Below, in pieces: positions 44,968 through 54,070 of a stretch of 64,000 bases of DNA. Made by a program: the position numbers and the translations under genes. Source of the stretch: Arsukibacterium sp. UBA5043 (GTDB lineage Bacteria > Pseudomonadota > Gammaproteobacteria > Enterobacterales > Alteromonadaceae). The notes beneath the pieces were generated by a model. That model had not been told where the DNA came from. It did no database searches and worked only from the letters and a program-made list of their open reading frames with translations. How positions within the stretch are numbered: the stretch's first letter is position 1; each line of letters begins with the position of its first letter. The stretch lies in contig DIBV01000001.1 of assembly GCA_002415085.1 (NCBI GenBank), positions 310,001 to 374,000 on the forward strand, in the 5' to 3' direction.

Positions 44968-47427
44968 TCAGAAACGCTGCCATTGGTTATGGGTATCGAT
45001 ATGACTGAAATACGACAAGGTAATTGAGTCTGATAGCTGGCGCAGCCGTAATTGCAGTTGTAACAGCAAGTGACTGAGTTCCAGGGCAGGTTGCTGCAAT
45101 TGATCAAAAAGCTGCTGCGGATCGGTTTGTTGCAGGATTGCCAGCAGTTCGTTGGCTAACTGACTTTCATTGCCTTGTTGCATGCTGCTGCCGCCCGACA
45201 ACTGCTGGGGCGGTAATTTTTTAATCTGATGTAATAGCACTGTGCACTGATAGCCTACCGAGCGCGGTGTGCTGTCATCAAGTAACAGCAGATCAATAAT
45301 AGGTACGGGGTGCAGGGCACTATGATAGCGACGACGGTAAGTTAACAGGGTGTCGGCCATACGCAGCAGCGCTTCAAGTAAACTGGTGGATGCGCTGGTT
45401 TGACAGAACACAGAATGTAACAAACCACAGGTTTGCAACGCCCGCTCCAGGTGCTGGCCCAGATCCATAAATCGTAAACTGTGGCTGCGGGTCATGGTTT
45501 CGCTGTTAATACCATAAATTGCCGTTTGCAATAAGATAATTTCATCAAGAGTGCGTAGCAATAATGCAGGTTGTTGCCAGTCTGGTTTAATCGGCCAACT
45601 ATAGACTGCACTTTGCAGTCTGTCTAAAACATACCAGGTGTCTTCGCCAAAGTACTCCCGCACGGATTGTGCGTTAAATAACAGATTCTTCAGTACCGCC
45701 ACCAGCCCTTGCGGATTGCTATCAGAAAATAATGGCTCCAGCAGTAGTTCGACACTGGCGTCAGGATTGGGATCAGCGCCATTGGCCTGCAGGCAAAACT
45801 GTAGTAACGCCCTGGCATCGTGTTGCCCCTGCACCGGGTCATCGCCACTGAGCAAGGGTAACGCTGCACGCAATGCCCGGCAAATCAGATTTAACCGTTC
45901 GTTATAGCGACCGAGCCAGAATAAATGATCCGCTACTCTGCTCGATAACAAACCGGCCTGACGCGATAAGGTAATGGTGTTATTGGCGCTCTGTAATAAA
46001 CTGCTGCTGTGAGCTTTTTCTGCCAGCACCCAGACATCCTTGGCATTAAACTGCTGGTTAAAGCCTTGTAATAACTCGGTTTGCAAGATTAACGGATCAC
46101 AAGCCGTGCGACCAAGTGCGCCCGGCAGTACCGACACAGTGTGCTGATGATCAAGCAAACTAAACAGACGCAAGGCCCCGGCTTGTGACTCTGAGCTGCC
46201 ATTTATCGTGCGACATGGCAACTGACTTAACGGCAACATCTCCCTGGCAATATACGCATGAGGTTGTTGTTCAACTTGCTGCCAGCAGGCTGCCAGCGCT
46301 TCATCATTTAACTGCTGCAACACATATTGCCGGTCACTGGCAATATGCTGAATACAATAGTGGTGCGGTTGCTGTTGTATTCGGTTTAATGCGTCGCTTT
46401 CGCCACACCATAAAGCGTTAACACTGGCAAGCTGCAGCGGTTCAGCCAGCAGAAACTGACATGCGTCTGCCATAAAAGGTAACAACACTCCGGATTCGAG
46501 CAATGCGCTGCCAGGCGGGTTGGCGCAAAACAGCTGACCCTGACGGATACCTTGCAACATGCCGGCACAACCACTGCTGACAGGCTCCAGCTCCAGTGGG
46601 TCGCAGCTTTTGTCGTCAAGGTAGCGCAGTACGCCATGAATAGGTTGTAGGCCACTTAATGTTTTCAGCCACAACTTGCCGCTCTTAAACATTAAATCTG
46701 CACCATGCACCAGGGCAATATCCAGATAGTTAGCCAGAAAAGCATGTTCAAAGTACGCTGTGTCGCGTTTTTGGTGGGTAAGTAACGCAGCCAGCTGCTG
46801 CTGATCACTGCTTTGGGCCGGTTGTTGCAGCAACTGCTGCAATTGGCGGAAAAAACCGGCTAACTGAGTTTTTTTAATCTGGTGGTTCAGCTCAGTGGTG
46901 GTATTGTTAAATGCCAGCCGGTGTTCCAGCACGTGACCCAGTCCTGCCGGTGCCCGGCTGACGTCATTGTAAACGCAAAAGCTGCCATCGCCATTACGGC
47001 CGACATCACAGGCAAACATAGATAACCAGGGTTGATCCTTTACCAGATCGACACAGGGCAACAGAAAATGGTCATTGAGGTAAATAACATCAGCAGGAAT
47101 AATACCTTGTTGCAGCAACTTTTGCGGACCATACAGATCAGTAAGCATGGCGTTGAGCAGTCTGTGGCGCTGGCTTAATCCACTTTCCAGTGCGTGCCAC
47201 TGTTCACTGGCAATCAGCCAGGGTTGCAAATCCAACTGACGTGTTGAGGTATGCCAGGGATCGACTGCAGCACCGTTCTCCCGCAGTTGGTGCTGCAACT
47301 CGTTGTGCAACTGGCTAAGCGCGACGTCGTTTTGTTGTTGCCACCATTGTTGCATTGTTTGCCACTGGGGTAGCGTCTGCCAGTGTTGTTGCTCATCGTG
47401 GCCAGGCTGCACCGGGTTTAATGACAT
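44968..47427 (-). CDS. Fused circularly permuted ATP-grasp / alpha-E protein, ATP-grasp part probably inactive
   Basis: 819 residues. Residues ~60-470 follow the CP_ATPgrasp layout (LTDLYGPQKLLQQGIIPAD, DVSRAPAGLGHVLEHRLAF, TAYFEHAFLANYLDIALVHG, LWLKTLSGLQPIHGVLRYLD, FCANPPGSALLESG). Where the split paralogue has the ATP-binding VVKPANESGGYG, this protein has YCIQHIASDRQYVLQ (about 358-372), with no Lys-Pro and no Gly-Gly. From ~500 it is an alpha-E domain (VADHLFWLGRYNERLNLICR). ATG at 47427 has AGGAG six bases upstream. It may be a scaffold or regulator of the split enzymes encoded just upstream. Confidence 0.85.
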   Translation of the reverse strand: MSLNPVQPGHDEQQHWQTLPQWQTMQQWWQQQNDVALSQLHNELQHQLRENGAAVDPWHTSTRQLDLQPWLIASEQWHALESGLSQRHRLLNAMLTDLYGPQKLLQQGIIPADVIYLNDHFLLPCVDLVKDQPWLSMFACDVGRNGDGSFCVYNDVSRAPAGLGHVLEHRLAFNNTTTELNHQIKKTQLAGFFRQLQQLLQQPAQSSDQQQLAALLTHQKRDTAYFEHAFLANYLDIALVHGADLMFKSGKLWLKTLSGLQPIHGVLRYLDDKSCDPLELEPVSSGCAGMLQGIRQGQLFCANPPGSALLESGVLLPFMADACQFLLAEPLQLASVNALWCGESDALNRIQQQPHHYCIQHIASDRQYVLQQLNDEALAACWQQVEQQPHAYIAREMLPLSQLPCRTINGSSESQAGALRLFSLLDHQHTVSVLPGALGRTACDPLILQTELLQGFNQQFNAKDVWVLAEKAHSSSLLQSANNTITLSRQAGLLSSRVADHLFWLGRYNERLNLICRALRAALPLLSGDDPVQGQHDARALLQFCLQANGADPNPDASVELLLEPLFSDSNPQGLVAVLKNLLFNAQSVREYFGEDTWYVLDRLQSAVYSWPIKPDWQQPALLLRTLDEIILLQTAIYGINSETMTRSHSLRFMDLGQHLERALQTCGLLHSVFCQTSASTSLLEALLRMADTLLTYRRRYHSALHPVPIIDLLLLDDSTPRSVGYQCTVLLHQIKKLPPQQLSGGSSMQQGNESQLANELLAILQQTDPQQLFDQLQQPALELSHLLLQLQLRLRQLSDSITLSYFSHIDTHNQWQRF

Positions 47428-47518
47428 AAGGCTCCTGTAGTACCCATCTGTTGCCAAGTGATATTACTATACTTTTTTGTCAAACTTATGTCGCAGCCAT
47501 AACGCAGTCAGCCCAGTC

Positions 47519-48487
47519 TCAGGCTGAGAGCTGCTGGCTTTGCTGGCTGCTCGTTGGCTCTACGATCACCTGGTGCAACGTTATAATACCAGTCTGAATT
47601 TTATCAATCAGCACATGCAGTTGTTTTGTTGATAAATCAGTTAACGGCTGTTCTTTTAGCAGATCCTGTAGGGCATATACCTGTTGTAAAATACTGCTGC
47701 TGTGTGGCAGGGTTCTGGCCGAGGCCGCCACCCGGTTTAAACAATACGCAATAGACCGCGGGAAATCAGCATAGGTTAACAGGTAATCGATAGCATCGAC
47801 ATCGCCACTTTGTTCAGCAACATAGTAATGATAGGACTCTATGCCGCCTAAAGCATTAAGAATAGAGGTCCAGCGAAATTTGGGCCGTTTAATCTGGGTA
47901 GGCTGCAGTTGTTGTAACACCAGCACATCCATAATCCGGGTGGTCATGTCAGCCCGCTCCAGTAAGCGGCCACTGTTAAACAGATCAAAAGCATCGCCGC
48001 GTAACATTACCCCATCTAAAACACCCACTACCATCTGACAGCGCCGGCTGACTTCAGTCATCAGGTTGTAGCGGTGTTGCCTGCCTTGCAGTTGCTGGCA
48101 GTGCTGCTTTAAGAATAAGTCCAGTTTATTCAGCTCCTCCCACATATCCCGTGGAATAAGCTGACGAATGGTGCGGGCATTAAATTTTAATTGGCTGCAG
48201 GTATAGCGGATCGAGACCGTGCTGTCTTTGTTACTGATTAAATGCGACATCACTGCACTTTCAATACTGGCTTGCTCCGGCTTAGCATCGGCGGGTAGCT
48301 GATAACTATCCAGTGCTTTGGCGCTATTTAGCCCCATTACATCCAGCAATACCGGCCAGCTGAATTTAGTATCTTTATGGCTGTCTATCAGCAAATGGCT
48401 GGTGGCATTGACCAGACGGGCAGTATTATCTAACCGCTCCAGATAACGACCAAGCCAGAATATATGTTCAACTGATTTTAATAGCAT
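47519..48487 (-). CDS. Alpha-E domain protein (DUF403)
   Basis: 322 residues, all helical. MLLKSVEHIFWLGRYLERLD is the conserved alpha-E opening, with RNLLWxR-like repeats such as VLDGVMLRGDAFDLFNSGRL and DFPRSIAYCLNRVAAS. The function is unknown; alpha-E proteins almost always sit beside circularly permuted ATP-grasp genes and are thought to work in the same pathway. Three bases separate it from the ATP-grasp gene before it, with the GAGG site inside that gene's end. A 91-bp spacer follows, before the fused gene. Confidence 0.92.
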   Translation of the reverse strand: MLLKSVEHIFWLGRYLERLDNTARLVNATSHLLIDSHKDTKFSWPVLLDVMGLNSAKALDSYQLPADAKPEQASIESAVMSHLISNKDSTVSIRYTCSQLKFNARTIRQLIPRDMWEELNKLDLFLKQHCQQLQGRQHRYNLMTEVSRRCQMVVGVLDGVMLRGDAFDLFNSGRLLERADMTTRIMDVLVLQQLQPTQIKRPKFRWTSILNALGGIESYHYYVAEQSGDVDAIDYLLTYADFPRSIAYCLNRVAASARTLPHSSSILQQVYALQDLLKEQPLTDLSTKQLHVLIDKIQTGIITLHQVIVEPTSSQQSQQLSA

Positions 48488-48490
48488 GGG

Positions 48491-49948
48491 TTATACCTCA
48501 TCATTAATGATCCAGGTGTCTTTACTGCCACCGCCCTGGGAGGAATTGACAACAAGGGAGCCTTTGGTCAGGGCCACCCGGCTCAAACCACCCGTGGTAC
48601 AGTACAGCTGTTCTCCCTGCAAAATAAAAGGTCGCAAGTCAAGGTGACGTGGTTCTAGCACCTCGCCACATAAGGTGGGCGCCGTTGACAGATTTAACGT
48701 AGGCTGGGCGATAAAATTGCGGGGGTTCGCCTCTATTGCGGCAGCCATTTGTTGCTGTTCGGCCAGGGTAGAGCGGGGGCCGATTAAGATGCCGTAGCCG
48801 CCAGACTCGTTGGCTGGTTTAACCACCAGTTTATCCAGGTTTGCCAATACGTAGCTTTTTTGCTTGGGATCAAGACAAAGAAACGTTTCGACATTGTCGA
48901 TAAGGGGTTGTTCTCCGAGATAATAGTCGATGATTGCCGGCACGTAGGCATACACCACTTTATCGTCTGCCACGCCGGAACCCGGCGCGTTGGCAATGGC
49001 AACGTTGCCTTTGGCCCAGGCCTTGATCAGGCCAGGGATCCCGAGCACCGAGTCGGGCCGGAAGGCTTGTGGATCGATAAACACATCGTCCACCCGCCGG
49101 TATATCACATCTACCCGTTTTTTACCGCGCAGGGTTTTTAACCATACCACGTCATCTTCAACATACATGTCGTGGTTTTCAGCCAGTTCTATGCCCATCT
49201 GCTGAGCCAGAAAGGTATGTTCAAAATAAGCAGAATTGTAAATACCGGGCGTTAGCAAAACGATACAGGGCACTTCACCATCGCGTGGCGACAATGATGC
49301 CAGCATTTTCCACAATTGATGCGGATAGTCATCTACCGGGAAAATAGTCGAGTCGGCAAATAACTCCGGAAACACCCGTTTCATTACGGTACGATTTTCC
49401 AGCATATAAGATACGCCGGAGGGCACCCGCAGATTATCTTCTAATACCAGAAACTTACCGCTGCCATCGCGCACTAAATCAGTGCCGCAAATGTTGGCCC
49501 ATGCTTTATACCGGGGCGAAACCCCCTTACAGGGTTGCAGATAATTGCGCGACTGCAATACCAGTTCGCTGGGAACGATACCGTCTTTCAGAATTTTCTG
49601 GTCATTATATAAGTCATCAATAAACAGATTAAGGGCGTGTAAACGCTGTTTCAGACCATCACTGGTAAGTTGCCACTCGCTGCTTGGTATAGTGCGGGGC
49701 ATCACATCCAGCGGCCAGGCCCGGTCAATATTGTCACCATCGGCGTACAGGGTAAAGCAGACCCCCATGTCGCTAATCGTCTGATTTATCAATGATTGTC
49801 TTCTGATTAATTCGCTGGGGCCATGTTTGTCTATAAAACGGGCGATGGCAACGGCGGGGCGTCGAATACTGCCATTGGCACTAACAAGTTCGTCAAAACA
49901 GTTGGCGGTTAACGGGTAGCCCCCCTGAGTAAAACTGGTTGAGCTCAT
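48491..49948 (-). CDS. Circularly permuted ATP-grasp protein, intact
   Basis: 485 residues, cytosolic. DGSGKFLVLEDNLRVPSGVS near residue 162 and LDKLVVKPANESGGYGILIG near residue 370-388 are the metal- and ATP-binding segments, both complete. Predicted to form an amide or peptide bond using ATP; the family was proposed to make small peptides or tag proteins, but substrates are unproven. First gene of a four-gene operon with alpha-E, a fused copy of both and a transglutaminase. AGGAG lies seven bases before the ATG at 49948; the TTG at 49954 is less likely. Confidence 0.94.
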   Translation of the reverse strand: MSSTSFTQGGYPLTANCFDELVSANGSIRRPAVAIARFIDKHGPSELIRRQSLINQTISDMGVCFTLYADGDNIDRAWPLDVMPRTIPSSEWQLTSDGLKQRLHALNLFIDDLYNDQKILKDGIVPSELVLQSRNYLQPCKGVSPRYKAWANICGTDLVRDGSGKFLVLEDNLRVPSGVSYMLENRTVMKRVFPELFADSTIFPVDDYPHQLWKMLASLSPRDGEVPCIVLLTPGIYNSAYFEHTFLAQQMGIELAENHDMYVEDDVVWLKTLRGKKRVDVIYRRVDDVFIDPQAFRPDSVLGIPGLIKAWAKGNVAIANAPGSGVADDKVVYAYVPAIIDYYLGEQPLIDNVETFLCLDPKQKSYVLANLDKLVVKPANESGGYGILIGPRSTLAEQQQMAAAIEANPRNFIAQPTLNLSTAPTLCGEVLEPRHLDLRPFILQGEQLYCTTGGLSRVALTKGSLVVNSSQGGGSKDTWIINDEV

Positions 49949-50071
49949 CGGCAACTCCTGGTAAAGCGCAATGCTTGTATTGCGTATGGGTCAGTAAAGT
50001 AAGCTATTAACTGTAGCAAGGCTTATGCCATAGAGCCAACCTCGGTTGTTGCGTTTGCGCTTCTGCCAAAT

Positions 50072-50108
50072 AAAAAGGCCCCGCCGATGTGCACCGGAGG
50101 GGCCTTTT
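50072..50108 (-). terminator. Rho-independent terminator of the EF-G paralogue gene
   Basis: Minus strand: AAAAGGCCCC and GGGGCCTTTTT form the stem, extended by a CCG/CGG pair around a short loop, and end in a T-run. It starts 17 bp after the stop codon. Confidence 0.87.
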
Positions 50109-50124
50109 AACGCCGTTTAACTAC

Positions 50125-52224
50125 TTAGTTTTTAGCAGCAGCAGCTTTCTTTTCTTTTTCTTTGGCAATAACCGTTTCTGCAACGTTGCTCGGGCATGGT
50201 GAATAATGCGAGAACTCCATAGAGAACTGACCACGGCCAGATGTCATGGTGCGCAGGCTACTGATGTAACCGAACATTTCTGACAGTGGTACGTCAGCTT
50301 TAATCCGTACACCCGTAACACCGGCTTCCTGGCCAGAAATCATGCCGCGACGACGGTTTAAGTCACCGATAACATCACCAACGTGATCTTCCGGGGTAAA
50401 CACGTCAACTTTCATGATAGGCTCAAGCAACTGGGCGCCAGCTTTTGGAATTGACTGACGGAAAGCGCCTTTGGCAGCGATTTCGAACGCGATAGCTGAT
50501 GAGTCAACGGCGTGGAAACCACCGTCGAATACTTCAACTTCAACGTCTAATACCGGGAAGCCAGCCAGAGTACCGGTTGACATCATTGACGCAAAGCCTT
50601 TCTCGATAGCAGGCATAAACTCTTTTGGTACGCTACCACCGACTACGGTTGATTTGAAGGTAAAGCCAGAGTTCTGCTCGCCCGGACGAATACGGTAATC
50701 AATTTTACCGAACTGACCTGAACCACCAGACTGTTTCTTGTGCGTGTAGCTGTCTTCAACTTCACGGGTAATGGTTTCACGGTAAGCAACCTGCGGTTGA
50801 CCTACTACTAACTCTACGCCGTAAGTACGTTTCAGAATGTCTACTTTGATATCTAAGTGTAATTCACCCATACCTTTGAGGATGGTTTCACCAGAGTCAA
50901 CGTCAGTTTCCACCCGGAACGTTGGATCTTCAGCAACCATCTTACCGATGGCAATACCCATTTTCTCAACTGAACCTTTATCTTTTGGTGTTACAGAGAT
51001 CGAGATTACCGGCTCTGGGAATACCATTGGTTCAAGCGTACATGGGTGCTTAGGATCACACAGGGTATGACCGGTCTGGGTGTTATTTTTCATACCAACC
51101 AGGGCAATGATATCACCAGCCTGTGCAGTGGTCAGATCGATACGGTCATTAGCGTACATCTCTACCATACGGCCGATACGTTCAGTTTTGCCGGTAAATG
51201 AGTTCAGGATGGTGTCACCCTTGTTCAACACACCAGAGTAAATACGGATAAAGGTCAGGGCGCCAAAACGGTCATCCATGATTTTGAACGCTAACGCGCG
51301 GAATGGCTCATCAGCAGAAACGATAGCGTGCTGACCGTTTTCATTACCTTCTTCATCAGTCAGCGGCTGTGGAATAACTTCAGTCGGTGATGGTAAGTAT
51401 TCAACTACCGCATCTAACAGTAATTGCATACCTTTGTTTTTAAAGGCAGAACCACAGAAAGTCGGGAAGAAAGCCAAATCACGGCAACCTTTACGTACGC
51501 AACGCTTAATGTCTTCAATTGATGGCTCTTCACCATCCATATAAGCCATTAATAAGTCATCGTCCTGCTCTAAAGCGGTTTCAATTAACTGAGTACGGTA
51601 CATTTCAACGTCATCAGCCATATCAGCTGGTACGTCGGTGACTTCATAGTTTTCTGGCTGGCCGGTTTCATCCCAGATGTAAGCTTTCTGGGTTAACAGG
51701 TCAACCACACCCTTGAAGGTATCTTCACGGCCGATTGGTAACACCATGATCAATGGGTTTGCGCCCAGTACTTTCTTAACCTGTTCGGTAACACGGATAA
51801 AATCTGCGCCGATACGGTCCAGCTTGTTTACGAAGATCAGACGTGATACTTCAGCATCGTTGGCATAACGCCAGTTAGTTTCTGACTGTGGTTCAACACC
51901 GCCAGAACCACAGAATACACCTACGCCACCATCTAATACTTTCAGTGAACGGTAAACTTCAACGGTAAAGTCAACGTGTCCCGGGGTATCGATAACGTTG
52001 AAACGGTAGCCTTTCCAGAAACAGCTTACCGCTGCTGACTGGATAGTTATTCCGCGCTCTGCTTCCTGTTCCATAAAGTCGGTAGTCGATTCACCTTCGT
52101 GAACTTCGCCCAGCTTGTGGATTTTACCGGTCAGTTTCAGGATACGCTCGGTAGTAGTGGTTTTGCCGGCATCAACGTGGGCGAAGATACCAATGTTTCT
52201 ATATAAGGATAAATCTGCTGACAT
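50125..52224 (-). CDS. fusA2: Elongation factor G paralogue (EF-G 2)
   Basis: 699-residue translational GTPase. G1 is AHVDAGKT, switch I ERGIT, G3 DTPGH, G4 NKLD; domains II-V follow with GMGELHLDI and the C-terminal [20 protein letters not shown]. Differences from the str-operon EF-G, such as [20 protein letters not shown] and the short C-terminus rich in A and K, and its isolation from rpsL/rpsG/tuf, mark it as the second EF-G of gammaproteobacteria. Its job (translocation or ribosome recycling) cannot be decided from sequence. It is a single gene with its own terminator. Confidence 0.85.
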   Translation of the reverse strand: MSADLSLYRNIGIFAHVDAGKTTTTERILKLTGKIHKLGEVHEGESTTDFMEQEAERGITIQSAAVSCFWKGYRFNVIDTPGHVDFTVEVYRSLKVLDGGVGVFCGSGGVEPQSETNWRYANDAEVSRLIFVNKLDRIGADFIRVTEQVKKVLGANPLIMVLPIGREDTFKGVVDLLTQKAYIWDETGQPENYEVTDVPADMADDVEMYRTQLIETALEQDDDLLMAYMDGEEPSIEDIKRCVRKGCRDLAFFPTFCGSAFKNKGMQLLLDAVVEYLPSPTEVIPQPLTDEEGNENGQHAIVSADEPFRALAFKIMDDRFGALTFIRIYSGVLNKGDTILNSFTGKTERIGRMVEMYANDRIDLTTAQAGDIIALVGMKNNTQTGHTLCDPKHPCTLEPMVFPEPVISISVTPKDKGSVEKMGIAIGKMVAEDPTFRVETDVDSGETILKGMGELHLDIKVDILKRTYGVELVVGQPQVAYRETITREVEDSYTHKKQSGGSGQFGKIDYRIRPGEQNSGFTFKSTVVGGSVPKEFMPAIEKGFASMMSTGTLAGFPVLDVEVEVFDGGFHAVDSSAIAFEIAAKGAFRQSIPKAGAQLLEPIMKVDVFTPEDHVGDVIGDLNRRRGMISGQEAGVTGVRIKADVPLSEMFGYISSLRTMTSGRGQFSMEFSHYSPCPSNVAETVIAKEKEKKAAAAKN

Positions 52225-52408
52225 AGTAATCTCAATAAGCTAGGGTTTGAAAATAGTGCGACAATATACAGGATTTTAAAAAGATTTGCAGAGAAAAAAT
52301 GTTGTCGGTTGCTAATTTTTTATCCATGCTGTCAAGGCTGCCTGACATACGATTTTAAACAGCAGTGTCGCCAGTACCAGCGCCAGGTTTAATAATTAAG
52401 GAAAATGA

Positions 52409-53119
52409 ATGAAAACACTCATCAGTATTATATTGTTCGTTAGTGCTTTTACCACATTGGCGAATGGCAGTTTGCCGGCGAACCGCCATGTGGCGGTGCA
52501 GGGTAGCGCCGAACTGACTGCCAGACCCGACAAAGCGCTGATTTCGTTTGATGTATCGAGTCTGCAACCGACAGCGCTTGAAGCAAAAGCTGATGTTGAT
52601 AGCAGGGTAAATCAGTTTTTAGATGGATTAAAAGACTACGCGGTAACAACCGAAGGGGTAACGGCTTCCAACTTATTAACCGAACCTTATTATATTTATA
52701 CTGATGGCGATGAGCAGCAATTAGCCGGTTATCGTGCAGAACGATCAATAAAAGTAGAGCTGACAAAAATCGACCAGCTGAATGAGCTAATAAACTTCGG
52801 TTTAAAAGTACAAGTTAATGAAGTGACCAATATCCAGTTGCAGGCTTCTGACAGCGAAGAAATGCAAACCAAAGTTACGGCCATGGCGGTAGCGAATGCC
52901 AAAATAAAAGCGCAGGCGCTGGCCAGTGCGTTTGATGCCAGGCTGGGTCGAATTTACAGCATCAATTCTAATACTCATCGTCAGCAGGGTGGTTACGAAC
53001 GCATTGAGGTAACCGGCGCCAGGCTGGGCGCCGCAAATGCAGCGCCGGGCCGTTACTTACAAGCCACGGTAAAGTTTAGTAGTACGGTTGACGCCGTGTT
53101 TGATTTAACGGTTGAGTAA
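52409..53119 (+). CDS. SIMPL domain (DUF541) exported protein
   Basis: 236 residues with a signal peptide (MKTLISIILFVSAFTTLANG). The SIMPL fold is seen in HVAVQGSAELTARPDKALIS, LKDYAVTTEGVTASNLLTEP and AVANAKIKAQALASAFDARL. Periplasmic; E. coli YggE of this family is linked to oxidative stress tolerance, but the mechanism is unknown. AAGGA precedes the ATG. It is a single gene between fusA2 and the convergent glutaredoxin-MauE gene. Confidence 0.85.
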   Translation: MKTLISIILFVSAFTTLANGSLPANRHVAVQGSAELTARPDKALISFDVSSLQPTALEAKADVDSRVNQFLDGLKDYAVTTEGVTASNLLTEPYYIYTDGDEQQLAGYRAERSIKVELTKIDQLNELINFGLKVQVNEVTNIQLQASDSEEMQTKVTAMAVANAKIKAQALASAFDARLGRIYSINSNTHRQQGGYERIEVTGARLGAANAAPGRYLQATVKFSSTVDAVFDLTVE

Positions 53120-53185
53120 TGTCTGTCTGAGCAGGTGGCAGGCACAGTGCCGGGACAGCAGCGGCCTGCCATCGGGGTTAAAAAC

Positions 53186-53917
53186 TCACCACAGAAGCAT
53201 AATCAGGCCACCTGCAATCATAAAGAGATTTTCAGATAGTGATACAAATCCCAGAGGAACATTACTGTCACCGCCTACACAGGCACATTTAAGCTCACGT
53301 TTGTCAATATAAACTGCCTTTATCACGGATATGGCACCTACGGTTCCTATAAAGAGCGAAAATGGGGCCACGGCTAATGCCGGAAGCTGAGCAATCATGC
53401 CAATACCGGCATACGCCTCGACAAAAGGGTAGATGTAACCGTAACGCAACCATTTCATGGCCAGTAAATCGTAGGTGATAAACGAGTTAGTAAAACTGTA
53501 AAGGTCTTTCAGCTTTTGTACCGCCAGCAGGGTCATTGAAAACGCAATAAATAGCATTAAAGTGCGGATTGAAGCGTAATCACCGGATACAAAATATTGC
53601 AACGCTATGGTCAGCAAAGCGGCAACAGCAAAAATCGCAATTACCGGGGTATAGGTGGTACCGGTTTGTCCGGCTTCGTCTTTACCAAAATAATCACGTA
53701 ACTCGTCATAACCGCCGATCCGTTTGCCATTAATAAATGTCTGCGGAGTGGTTTTCACTCCATGCTGTTGTTTAAATTGCTCAGTTTGATCACGTGAAGT
53801 CAGTTTATGATCGTCTACTTTGAAACCCTTTCTTTCTAACAGGTCTTTTGAACGCAAGCCAAAAGGACAAATATGCTCATCGGTTACCATCCGGTATAGG
53901 GTGGCTGTTTTACTCAT
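53186..53917 (-). CDS. Glutaredoxin-MauE fusion membrane protein
   Basis: 243 residues. The first ~80 are a glutaredoxin fold (TPQTFINGKRIGGYDELRDY has the cis-Pro and GG motifs), but the active site reads CPFG, with one Cys (Cys17) where classic glutaredoxins have CPYC. From ~90 on it has four membrane helices of the MauE/DoxX redox family, ending KCACVGGDSNVPLGFVSLSEN with a Cys pair. Such fusions probably move thiol electrons across the membrane; the substrate is not known. A perfect AGGAGGT lies six bases before the ATG. Confidence 0.82.
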   Translation of the reverse strand: MSKTATLYRMVTDEHICPFGLRSKDLLERKGFKVDDHKLTSRDQTEQFKQQHGVKTTPQTFINGKRIGGYDELRDYFGKDEAGQTGTTYTPVIAIFAVAALLTIALQYFVSGDYASIRTLMLFIAFSMTLLAVQKLKDLYSFTNSFITYDLLAMKWLRYGYIYPFVEAYAGIGMIAQLPALAVAPFSLFIGTVGAISVIKAVYIDKRELKCACVGGDSNVPLGFVSLSENLFMIAGGLIMLLW

Positions 53918-53995
53918 TCTGACCTCCTTTAATCAATGTCCTGTCAGCTGCGACATACCATGGTATCAGCATAAAAATTACAGCGGGTATAAAAA

Positions 53996-54037
53996 TATAG
54001 CGGGAATAACAGTATAGCGGGAATAACAGTATAGCGG
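53996..54037. repeat. 17-bp tandem repeat, about 2.5 copies
   Basis: TATAGCGGGAATAACAG occurs at 53996-54012 and 54013-54029, and a third partial copy TATAGCGG ends at 54037. It sits in the spacer after the CHRD gene. A GGCGCC-AACC-GGCGCC hairpin follows at 54036-54051. Confidence 0.85.
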
Positions 54038-54070
54038 CGCCAACCGGCGCCACTAACCAATGTTCCAGTC

